Origin: Acidobacteriota bacterium
Lineage (GTDB): Bacteria; Acidobacteriota; Terriglobia; Acidiferrales; UBA7541
Assembly (NCBI GenBank): GCA_003225315.1
Contig: QHZD01000019.1
Location: 324,311-388,310 of the forward strand
Length of the DNA: 64,000 bases
Direction of reading: 5' to 3'
The translations under genes and the position numbers were made by a program. Positions 45,845 to 52,698 of the stretch are shown here, piece by piece (the first letter of the stretch is position 1; every line of letters starts with the position of its first letter). The notes under the pieces are model-generated. The model saw only the letters and a program-made list of their open reading frames with translations. It was not told the DNA's origin and did no database searches.

Positions 45845-46375
45845 ATGCGAACACTTCCCGACCACCTTCGAAAAGGTATGAAGCTTGTGATTGTCGGCTG
45901 CAATCCGAGCGAGTCCTCCGTCCGCGTAGGCCATTATTACGCCGGCCGCGGCAACGAATTCTGGCCCATGCTTTATGAAAGCGGTGTCGTACCGGAGCCT
46001 TTTGATTATCACGACGACAAGCGAGTGATCGAATTCGGCGTCGGGCTTACCGACCTGGTGAAGCGTCCCACCAAAGGTATCGAAGAACTGAAGCGCGAAG
46101 ACTACGCCGAAGGACGAATCGTTCTCTCGCAGAAGCTTGAGGAATTCGCTCCTCATGTTGTGGCATTTAATGGCAAACTGACCTACGAGCAGTTTGCGCA
46201 GCGAAAATGCAAATTTGGCATTCAGAAGGAGATGCTCTACGGAGCGCGCGTGTATGTTCTGCCTTCCACCAGCGGCGCGAACGCCACCGGCAGGAGCGAG
46301 AAGGTGCGGCACTTTAGAAAACTGGCGCAACTCGTTGCGCGCATCGGCAAAGAACACGAAACCAAGGCCCACTGA
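45845..46375 (+). CDS. mug: G/U mismatch-specific DNA glycosylase (Mug/TDG family)
   Basis: 176 residues with the Mug/TDG active-site region GCNPSESSVRVGHYYAGRGNEFWPML (Asn in GCNPS activates water) and the intercalation region PSTSGANATGRSEK near residue 140. It removes uracil or thymine from G mismatches to start base-excision repair. The ATG is preceded only by a weak ribosome-binding site. The following gene starts 13 bases after its stop, so co-transcription is possible without a functional link. Confidence 0.88.
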   Translation: MRTLPDHLRKGMKLVIVGCNPSESSVRVGHYYAGRGNEFWPMLYESGVVPEPFDYHDDKRVIEFGVGLTDLVKRPTKGIEELKREDYAEGRIVLSQKLEEFAPHVVAFNGKLTYEQFAQRKCKFGIQKEMLYGARVYVLPSTSGANATGRSEKVRHFRKLAQLVARIGKEHETKAH

Positions 46376-46387
46376 ACGGAGTTCCCC

Positions 46388-47203
46388 GTGAGCAATCCTC
46401 CACAACCTGCGCAAGCCGGAGCGCTCATCCTTGAACAGAGGCACGAAGGCATTGCCGTACTGGTGATGAATCGCCCCGACCGGCTGAATGCGCTGAACAA
46501 CGAGCTAGCCTCGGCGCTCAATGAAGCGCTCGGACGAATCGCGAAAGATCCAAGCGTCAATGTGGTGGTGGTCACCGGAGCGGGACGCGCTTTTTGCGCG
46601 GGCGGCGACCTGGGCGCGCTGGGCAAGGGCCGCCAAACCGGCGCGACACATGAGTTGGAGCCGCTGCTGCGCGCCGGCATGCAAATGGTCCTCAAGATGC
46701 GCACCATGCCACAGCCAGTGATTGCCGCGGTGAACGGAGCTGCCGCCGGTGCGGGCATGAACATTGCGCTCGCTGCGGACATTCGCATCGCCGCGGAAGA
46801 AGCGACCTTCGGACAAAATTTTGCAAAGGTTGGATTGTTTCCTGATTACGGCGGAACTTATTTCCTGCCGCAACTTGTTGGACCAGCCAAAGCTGTCGAA
46901 CTTTTTTACACGGGTGACATGATCGATGCGAAAGCGGCGCTTGCGCTCGGCCTGGTAAATCAGGTCGTTCCAGCCGCCCAGCTCGAAACGGCTGTGAAAA
47001 CGTTGGCGCAGAAAATCGCGCAAGGGCCGTCTCTCCCCATCCGCGCGGTGAAGAAGGCGCTTTTTGCGAGCCAGGAGAAGGAACTTGCGCAGGCGCTCGA
47101 CAACGAAGTGCGCGAGCAGGTTCGTTGCTACCTGTCCGATGACTGCAATGAAGGAATTCGAGCGTTTTTCGAAAAGCGGCCACCGAAGTTTCAGGGGAAA
47201 TAG
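46388..47203 (+). CDS. Enoyl-CoA hydratase/isomerase
   Basis: 271 residues from a GTG start. Crotonase-fold motifs are present: VMNRPDRLNALNNEL, then GRAFCAGGDLGALG (oxyanion-hole region) and AAVNGAAAGAGMNIALAADIRIA. A catalytic-type glutamate region (NFAKVGLFPDYGGTYFLPQLVG) follows, having Asp-Tyr-Gly-Gly rather than the double Glu of housekeeping crotonases, as in PaaG-type isomerases. It forms a run with a second crotonase gene 28 bases downstream. Confidence 0.9.
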   Translation: MSNPPQPAQAGALILEQRHEGIAVLVMNRPDRLNALNNELASALNEALGRIAKDPSVNVVVVTGAGRAFCAGGDLGALGKGRQTGATHELEPLLRAGMQMVLKMRTMPQPVIAAVNGAAAGAGMNIALAADIRIAAEEATFGQNFAKVGLFPDYGGTYFLPQLVGPAKAVELFYTGDMIDAKAALALGLVNQVVPAAQLETAVKTLAQKIAQGPSLPIRAVKKALFASQEKELAQALDNEVREQVRCYLSDDCNEGIRAFFEKRPPKFQGK

Positions 47204-47231
47204 CCTTCCTGATTCCAGTCCTTCGACAATC

Positions 47232-48002
47232 ATGACTAGCGGCCACGAAACGGTTCAGTTGCGGCTTGAAGATCGCACGGCGTGGATCACCCTCGACCGG
47301 CCGCCGCTGAATATTCTCGACACGGCGATGATGCGGGCGCTGGATGCGGCGCTGAAACGCGCTGTCCCTAAATGCGATTTCGTGATTTTTCAAGGCGCGG
47401 GCCAGAAGGCTTTTTCGGCGGGAGCGGAAATTGCCGATCATGCTCCCAAGCGCGTCAGTAAAATGCTCTCGGCGTTTCACGCTGTTTTTCGCAGGCTCGC
47501 TGCCGCGGACTGCGTGATCATCGCTGCAGTTCACGGGCACTGCCTTGGCGGCGGGATGGAACTCGCGAGCTTCTGCGATTTTGTGCTTGCTGCGAAATCC
47601 GCGGAGTTTGGCCAGCCGGAAATTAAACTGAGCTGTTTTCCTCCCTTGGCGATGGTCACGTTGCCGCAGCTTATCGGGATGCGCGCGGCGGCGCGTCTTA
47701 TTTTAACTGGAGAGCAAATCGACGCGGCGGAGGCCTACCGGCTCGGCATTGTTACACGCGTGGTTCCTGATGCGGAGTTGCCTGCTGCTGTGGACAGCTT
47801 GCTCGAGGAGCTGCGTAGGTTGAGTCCGAGCGTCCTCCGGCTAACGCGAAAGACACTCCATCGTCTCCATTTTGCGGATTTCGCGAAGCAACTCAAAGAA
47901 GCGGAACGCGTATACTTGTCTGTGCTGATGAAGAGCCATGATGCGCGGGAAGGCATTCTCGCTTTCCTCGAAAAGCGCAAACCGAATTGGAGAGGAAAGT
48001 AG
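47232..48002 (+). CDS. Second enoyl-CoA hydratase/isomerase family protein
   Basis: 256 residues from ATG 47232 (MTSGHETVQ); the track's earlier start lies inside the previous gene. Motifs are ITLDRPPLNILD, KAFSAGAEIADH and GHCLGGGMELASFCDFVLA. The PPLNILD opening recalls cyclohexa-1,5-dienecarbonyl-CoA hydratases of anaerobic benzoate breakdown, but those identify only by fuller comparison. The rhodanese gene begins at the base after its stop codon. Confidence 0.88.
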   Translation: MTSGHETVQLRLEDRTAWITLDRPPLNILDTAMMRALDAALKRAVPKCDFVIFQGAGQKAFSAGAEIADHAPKRVSKMLSAFHAVFRRLAAADCVIIAAVHGHCLGGGMELASFCDFVLAAKSAEFGQPEIKLSCFPPLAMVTLPQLIGMRAAARLILTGEQIDAAEAYRLGIVTRVVPDAELPAAVDSLLEELRRLSPSVLRLTRKTLHRLHFADFAKQLKEAERVYLSVLMKSHDAREGILAFLEKRKPNWRGK

Positions 48003-48326
48003 ATGGATGAATTGGAAATCACGCCAACGGATGTGAAAGCGCGGATGGATCGCGGAGAGCAATTGGTTCTCATTGATGTGCGCGAGCCCTGGGAGTATCA
48101 AGTTTGCCGGATTGAGGGCGCGAAACTGGTACCGCTTGGCTCGCTGGCGGCGAGCCTCCAGACGCTTCCGGACGTGGACGAAGTGATTTGCTATTGCCAT
48201 CACGGCATGCGCAGTCTAGACGCGGCGGCTTGGCTGCGGTTTCAGGGGATCGAAAAAGCGAAATCCTTGTCTGGCGGAATCGAGCGATGGTCTGTCGAGA
48301 TCGATCCGAAAGTGCCGAGATATTAG
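48003..48326 (+). CDS. Rhodanese-like sulfurtransferase
   Basis: 107 residues forming a single rhodanese domain: LIDVREPWEYQVCRIEGA and the active-site loop CYCHHGMRS, with the Cys that carries persulfide. It starts immediately after the preceding stop codon. A neighbouring redox selenoprotein makes a thiol/sulfur (or selenium) handling role plausible, but that is inference. Confidence 0.9.
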   Translation: MDELEITPTDVKARMDRGEQLVLIDVREPWEYQVCRIEGAKLVPLGSLAASLQTLPDVDEVICYCHHGMRSLDAAAWLRFQGIEKAKSLSGGIERWSVEIDPKVPRY

Positions 48327-48345
48327 GTACAACCTTGCTGAAGAG

Positions 48346-48368
48346 GGCGCAGCATGCTGCGCCACTAC
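48346..48368 (-). repeat. REP-like palindrome with GTAG head
   Basis: GGCGCAGCATGCTGCGCC is a perfect 18-bp palindrome followed by ACTAC; on the minus strand it reads GTAG-T-GGCGCAGC, the REP layout. It lies between the rhodanese and selenoprotein genes. Confidence 0.7.
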
Positions 48369-48411
48369 AAAGAACAAGAAAACGTGACTGGGAAAGAAAT
48401 CCTTGCCAAAG

Positions 48412-48756
48412 ATGAAAATTAAATTCCTGCAGAAGCCGACGTGAACGACTTGCCGAAAAGCAAGAGGTCTCTTGCTGGAAATGGGCGTGGAGTTCGAGTC
48501 ACGCGATTTGGATAAGGAGCGACTGAACGAAGCAGAGCTCGAAGAACTGATCGGCGACCGCGATTACAAAGAATTTCTGAATACGCGAAATGAGCTTTAC
48601 CGAGCACGGAATATGAAAGAACATCCGCCTTCGCGCGCGGAGGCTATTAAACTGATGGCGAAAGAGCCGAATCTCATTCGCAGGCCGATAGCGCTTCAGG
48701 GATCGCAGATGGTGCTCGGATTTGACGAAGCGGCTTACCGCAAAATCATAAAGTGA
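48412..48756 (+). CDS. ArsC/Spx-like thioredoxin-fold selenoprotein (UGA = Sec)
   Basis: Read from ATG 48412 the frame gives MKIKFLQKPT, then UGA (48442-48444), then TTCRKARGLLLEMG and continues open to 48756, 114 residues in all. The UGA falls exactly where ArsC/Spx-like proteins have the first Cys of their CxxC (KPTCTTCRKA), giving U-T-T-C. The rest fits the family: DLDKERLNEAELEELIGD, NTRNELYR and PNLIRRPI. A hairpin with loop AGGUCU begins 14 bases after UGA, as expected for a bacterial SECIS. The ORF track shows only the part after UGA. Likely role: selenol-based thiol-disulfide or arsenate-type reduction. Confidence 0.85.
48459..48476 (+). promoter_or_regulatory. Bacterial SECIS-like hairpin
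   Basis: AGCAAG-AGGUCU-CUUGCU: a perfect six-bp stem (eight if the inner AG/CU also pairs), loop starting 20 bases after UGA. To my knowledge the loop equals that of the Escherichia coli fdhF SECIS (AGGUCU), whose G and U contact SelB. Distance and loop fit the bacterial consensus. Confidence 0.8.
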
Positions 48757-48845
48757 TTGTCCGTCGAAATGAGAACTGCGGCCCGCTTCCCCCGACCGAG
48801 TCGGGGTAAACTCCGGAGGGCCCTACGAGAGCAAAAGGCGAACGG

Positions 48846-49724
48846 ATGGATGTGAAGACGATTGCCGTGATCGGCGCGGGCACGATGGGGCGGGGAATTG
48901 CCTATGCCGCTGCTTTCGGTGGCTACAACACGGTTCTCGAAGACGTATCGCGTCACGTGCTAGAACAAGGCATTGCCTGGATTCGCCAATCCTACGAAGA
49001 AGGGGTGGCGCGCGGCAAGGTTGAAGCCGGAGTGCGCGATCGGGCGCTATCGCTGATTTCGACGGCGAACAACGTCGAGGACGCTATTCGCGACGCCGAA
49101 TTGATTATTGAGGCCGTTCCGGAAGAACTCGAGATGAAGCTGGAGCTTTTTACTATTTTCGACAAGTTTGCCAAGGCCGGCGCGATTTTTGCGAGCAACA
49201 CTTCGTCGCTTTCGATCACGGATTTTACGGACGTCACGGTTTCGCGCGATCGCTGCATCGGAATGCATTTCTTTAATCCGGTGCCAAAAATGAAGCTCAT
49301 CGAGATTGTGAAGACGCCGCACACGTCCGATGAAACCGTGGCTACTTGCCGCGAAGTCGCGCGGCGCATGGGCAAGGAAGTGGTGATCGTGAACGAGGCT
49401 CCCGGATTCATCACCACGCGCGTGAACGCGCTGATCGGCAACGAAGCGTTCAACATGCTCGAAGCGGGAATTGCCACCGCCGAAGATATCGACAAAGCGC
49501 TGAAGATGGGGCTGAATCATCCCATGGGGCCGTTCGAACTGGTTGATCTCGTGGGACTTGATGTGCGGCTGAAAATTCTCGAATATCTCCATCAAACGTT
49601 GGGCGAAAAGTACAGGCCCAATCCTTTACTGCGGCAATACGTGCGAGAAGGGCGGCTTGGCCGCAAGACGGGACGCGGCGTTTATGAATATCCGCAAGAA
49701 AAAGCCGCGGAGAAAAAAGCGTAA
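48846..49724 (+). CDS. 3-hydroxybutyryl-CoA dehydrogenase
   Basis: 292 residues. The Rossmann site is IAVIGAGTMGRGIAYAAA. Catalytic-region motifs are SNTSSLSI, GMHFFNPVPKMKLIE (His of the His-Glu pair), PGFITTRVNALIGNEA and NHPMGPFELVDLVGLDV. It oxidises or reduces 3-hydroxyacyl-CoA with NAD(P). With two crotonases just upstream it completes hydration and dehydrogenation of acyl-CoA, though no thiolase or acyl-CoA dehydrogenase is in the window. Confidence 0.93.
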   Translation: MDVKTIAVIGAGTMGRGIAYAAAFGGYNTVLEDVSRHVLEQGIAWIRQSYEEGVARGKVEAGVRDRALSLISTANNVEDAIRDAELIIEAVPEELEMKLELFTIFDKFAKAGAIFASNTSSLSITDFTDVTVSRDRCIGMHFFNPVPKMKLIEIVKTPHTSDETVATCREVARRMGKEVVIVNEAPGFITTRVNALIGNEAFNMLEAGIATAEDIDKALKMGLNHPMGPFELVDLVGLDVRLKILEYLHQTLGEKYRPNPLLRQYVREGRLGRKTGRGVYEYPQEKAAEKKA

Positions 49725-49754
49725 TCGCGCTGGAGAGAACGGATTGACTCCACG

Positions 49755-50312
49755 ATGAAAACACTCGCCGAGAGAATCGTCATCCAACAGGGCGACCTGA
49801 CGGAAATGGACACGGACGCCATCGTCAACGCGGCCAACAACGATTTGTTTTTGGGCGGAGGCGTAGCGGGAGCGATTCGCCGCAAAGGCGGCGAAGAAAT
49901 CCAGCGCGAATGCGACGCCATCGGAAGCATTCCGATCGGATACGCGGCCATCACCACGGGAGGAAAACTGAAGGCGCGATTCGTGATTCATGCCGCCAGC
50001 ATGGAGCTTGGCGGAAAGACGAACGCGGATTCGCTGCGGCGCTCCGCGGCGCACTCTCTGAAAATTGCCAATGAGCGCGGCCTGAAAACCATCGCGTTTC
50101 CCGCAGTTGGGACGGGCATCGCGGGATTTCCGCTGAAAGATTGCGCGGAGATCATGCTTCGCGAGGCGGCGCAGCATCTGCGAGGAGAAACCTCTCTCGA
50201 AACCGTTTACTTTGTGCTTTTTGACGAAGCGGCGCAGGGAATGTTTGAGCGGGCCTGGAAAAAAATCCAGGCGGAGCCCGCTTCCGGTTCAGCGGGAGCC
50301 AAAGGCGCGTGA
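49755..50312 (+). CDS. Macro-domain protein (ADP-ribosyl hydrolase type)
   Basis: 185 residues. Macro-domain motifs are GDLTEMDTDAIVNAANNDLFLGGGVAGAI (ADP-ribose binding, with the catalytic-type Asn-Asn and Gly-rich loop) and AFPAVGTGIAGFPL. Related enzymes remove O-acetyl-ADP-ribose or ADP-ribose from proteins. Its stop overlaps the start of the following methyltransferase (GTGA). Confidence 0.92.
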   Translation: MKTLAERIVIQQGDLTEMDTDAIVNAANNDLFLGGGVAGAIRRKGGEEIQRECDAIGSIPIGYAAITTGGKLKARFVIHAASMELGGKTNADSLRRSAAHSLKIANERGLKTIAFPAVGTGIAGFPLKDCAEIMLREAAQHLRGETSLETVYFVLFDEAAQGMFERAWKKIQAEPASGSAGAKGA

Positions 50313-51424
50313 CGCCGCTCGCTGAATTACTTGCCGACCGCATTCGCCGCTTCGGTCCCATTACGTTCGCGGATTACATGCGCGAATGCCTCTACCATCC
50401 GGTGCATGGGTACTACAGCAAAGCGGAGGTCAAACGCTTTGCCGATTATTACACCAGCGCCGATGTGCATCCCATCTTTGCTCGTCTTCTGGCGAGACAG
50501 TTTGCCGAGATGTGGGAAAGTCTTGGCCGCCCGGCGGAATTCATGCTGGTTGAGGCAGGCGCAGGCGTCGGACGGTTCGCTTCGCAAGTTCTCGATTTTT
50601 GCGAGGCAAAACTTCCGCCTTTTTATGATGCGCTGCGCTACATCGCGGTGGAGCGATCCGCTGCGCGGCGCGAACAGGCGACGATGCACGCGAAGCGGCA
50701 CGCGGCTGCCGGACACTTCGCGAGTTCGGCGGAAGTTCCGGCGCGCATCGCCGCGGGCTGCTTCTTTTCCAATGAACTGGTGGATGCGCTGCCGGTGCAT
50801 CGAGCGGTGATGGACAGCGGCGTAATGAAAGAAGTTTTCGTCGATTTCCACGAGGGGAAGTTCGCGGACCTTGTGGCGCCGGTCTCGACTTGCGCTATCT
50901 CCGAATATTTTGCAGCTCAAAACATTACTCTGCACGATAGCCAGCACGCCGAAGCGGGGCTGGAAGCGTGCGACTGGATCAGCGAAATCGGCCGGCGCCT
51001 CGAACGCGGTTACGTGCTTACGATTGACTACGGCCATCCCGCAGCGGATCTCTTTGACGATCACCACATGCGCGGGACGCTGCTTGCTTATCAGAACCAT
51101 CGTGCCGGCGAAGATTTCTATGCTTCGCCCGGGGAGCAGGATTTGACGGCGCACGTCAATTTCACGGCGCTCGAATTGTGGGGAAAACGATCAGGCCTTG
51201 AAACGGCGGGGTTCACTTCACAGACGGCCTTTCTGCTGGCGCTCGGCCAGGGAAATGAATTTGCCGACCTCTACGACGAAGGGCAATCCGACGCCGAGCG
51301 CACGAAAGCCCGGCTGCAACTCAAGACGCTGATCCATCCCGAAGGAATGGGGGAACGCTTCCAGGTGCTGGTGCAGCGAAAAGGGGTCAGCACCTCGCAA
51401 TTGACCGGTCTAGCGGGAATCTAG
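50309..51424 (+). CDS. MidA/NDUFAF7-type SAM-dependent methyltransferase
   Basis: 371 residues from a GTG overlapping the preceding stop. Family motifs are GPITFADYMRECLYHPVHGYY, then YYTSADVHPIFARLLARQ, VEAGAGVGRFASQVL (SAM site) and FFSNELVDALPVHR. In mitochondria the homologue NDUFAF7 dimethylates an arginine of the complex I subunit NDUFS2; bacterial members probably do likewise, but no nuo gene is nearby. Confidence 0.9.
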   Translation: MTPLAELLADRIRRFGPITFADYMRECLYHPVHGYYSKAEVKRFADYYTSADVHPIFARLLARQFAEMWESLGRPAEFMLVEAGAGVGRFASQVLDFCEAKLPPFYDALRYIAVERSAARREQATMHAKRHAAAGHFASSAEVPARIAAGCFFSNELVDALPVHRAVMDSGVMKEVFVDFHEGKFADLVAPVSTCAISEYFAAQNITLHDSQHAEAGLEACDWISEIGRRLERGYVLTIDYGHPAADLFDDHHMRGTLLAYQNHRAGEDFYASPGEQDLTAHVNFTALELWGKRSGLETAGFTSQTAFLLALGQGNEFADLYDEGQSDAERTKARLQLKTLIHPEGMGERFQVLVQRKGVSTSQLTGLAGI

Positions 51425-51463
51425 CTTCCGATTTAGAGTGCGCGCCGGCCGAAAGAGAGAAAC

Positions 51464-51507
51464 CTCACCCCTGAAGGGGTGAGCTACAGTTCCTCAGGGT
51501 GAGCTAC
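51464..51507 (-). repeat. REP-like palindrome CTCACCCC-TGAA-GGGGTGAG with GTAG head, plus partial copy
   Basis: On the minus strand GTAG precedes CTCACCCCTTCAGGGGTGAG. A second, half copy (CTCAGGGTGAG-CTAC) lies just downstream. Same layout as the other REP-like sites in the window. Confidence 0.65.
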
Positions 51508-51570
51508 GGCAGCCTTTGGAGCGCTCCTCGGGTTTCTGGTTAACCATAATGACCCCACCCCCTGTGTTTT

Positions 51571-51656
51571 TTGTAAATGTTGCATCCAAAGAACTTAGGC
51601 GATGCGTAAGTCCTTTGGTTGCAACACATGCGGCGGCATCTTGTAAATGTTGCATC
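51571..51656. repeat. Inverted and direct repeat cluster
   Basis: GTTGCATCCAAAGAACTTA (51579-51597) pairs with TAAGTCCTTTGGTTGCAAC (51607-51625) in 17 of 19 positions around a 9-base loop. TTGTAAATGTTGCATC occurs at 51571 and again at 51641, 70 bases apart. It may be a remnant end of a mobile element or a protein-binding array. Confidence 0.5.
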
Positions 51657-51957
51657 TAAAGGGGTTACGGGTTGCATGATCATCGATAACGAAGCTGCTT
51701 TTTGCGAAAGCCGACCCTTCGGTTTCTATGCTGGTATTCAAGCCGCCGGACTCCAAAATGTCGCACCGGGCAGTCGCGGTCGGGCGGATTTACGGTGAGA
51801 ACGGCGAGCTGGAATTTGCGATGCCGCAAATAAATAAGGCGGCAGAAACGCTGCCGCAGTCGGAAAGAACCCACACTTTTACCTGACAATTAGGGTACCA
51901 GATAAGATATGGCGAGTCAACGTGATTTCGGATAATGGAAACTCCAAAGCCTATCAA

Positions 51958-52659
51958 TCAATTCTTCTCGACCGCGTCCAGAAGGAGCCGAGTATCGAGA
52001 AAAGCGTCGAACACGCCATAAGCCGTTAGATCCTTGGGGACCCCGAGGACCGCATGGATCAGGTGGGAGGCTCCTCGCCACTCTTCTTCGGACGCGGGGC
52101 CAAGCATGTCATCGGCGTTCAGAAAGTACAGGAAGACAAGAGTGCTCTTTATGCCGTTCATTTCTCTCAAGAAGTACTGATAAGCAAGGCGATTTGCGTA
52201 CTGATAAAAGAGGCTGCTCCAATCAGACGTTGCCCTAGGTGCGTAGAACCGCCTCGCCGCTTCCAGGCTCTGCTTAATTAACTTCAGAGATTCAGGCGAT
52301 GCCTTAGTCGCAGGTGATGCAGCTTCAGGAATATGCGCCTTGGCTTCTATGAACAGCGGGCTTTCCTCAGAGGTGATTCCGATGGCGTCCCACACTGGTC
52401 CGCGTGGCGGCCAAAACGAACGGAGCGGCTTCCTGAGCGCGGGTTCGGCAATGCCTGCCTTCTTCAACGCAACACTGTCTCTGTATTCCTGAAATGAGTC
52501 TGTCCCAAGCGGCGAGTGCCACGTCACTGAGGTTCGCTGCGCAATTGCGCCGCCGCGTCGAAGCGCGCCCAGAAGTAATTCCGGCTTCCGATTGATGGCA
52601 ACTTGTAGCCACCTCTGGCTTCCTCTACTGGCGAAATCTACCATTATGGCCTCCACCAC
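51958..52659 (-). CDS. Hypothetical protein with PD-(D/E)XK-like nuclease motif
   Basis: 233 residues. The segment PVWDAIGITSEESPLFIEAKAH has the spacing of a PD-(D/E)XK nuclease core (Asp, then Glu-Ala-Lys at the end of a strand). Downstream segments YANRLAYQYFLREMNG and LVFLYFLNADDMLGP recur, as far as I recall, in a widespread uncharacterised family. No partner gene adjoins it; a stand-alone defence or DNA-processing role is possible but not shown. Confidence 0.65.
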   Translation of the reverse strand: MVEAIMVDFASRGSQRWLQVAINRKPELLLGALRRGGAIAQRTSVTWHSPLGTDSFQEYRDSVALKKAGIAEPALRKPLRSFWPPRGPVWDAIGITSEESPLFIEAKAHIPEAASPATKASPESLKLIKQSLEAARRFYAPRATSDWSSLFYQYANRLAYQYFLREMNGIKSTLVFLYFLNADDMLGPASEEEWRGASHLIHAVLGVPKDLTAYGVFDAFLDTRLLLDAVEKN

Positions 52660-52698
52660 ACTGTCTAGCGCAGTCTAGCTCTTATTGGCCAAACTCGC

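Larger units (their letters stand above)
51425..51957. other. Intergenic region with several small repeats
   Basis: About 530 bases without a credible gene; the 69-residue minus ORF has no features. It contains a GTAG-type palindrome (51464-51487) with a partial second copy (51493-51507), and an inverted plus direct repeat cluster at 51571-51656, both listed separately. Confidence 0.5.

Noticed and set aside
48472-48756. Annotating the ArsC-like gene from the TTG at 48472
   Set aside because: That start removes the first strand and the whole UxxC active site; reading through UGA 48442 restores a complete family protein.
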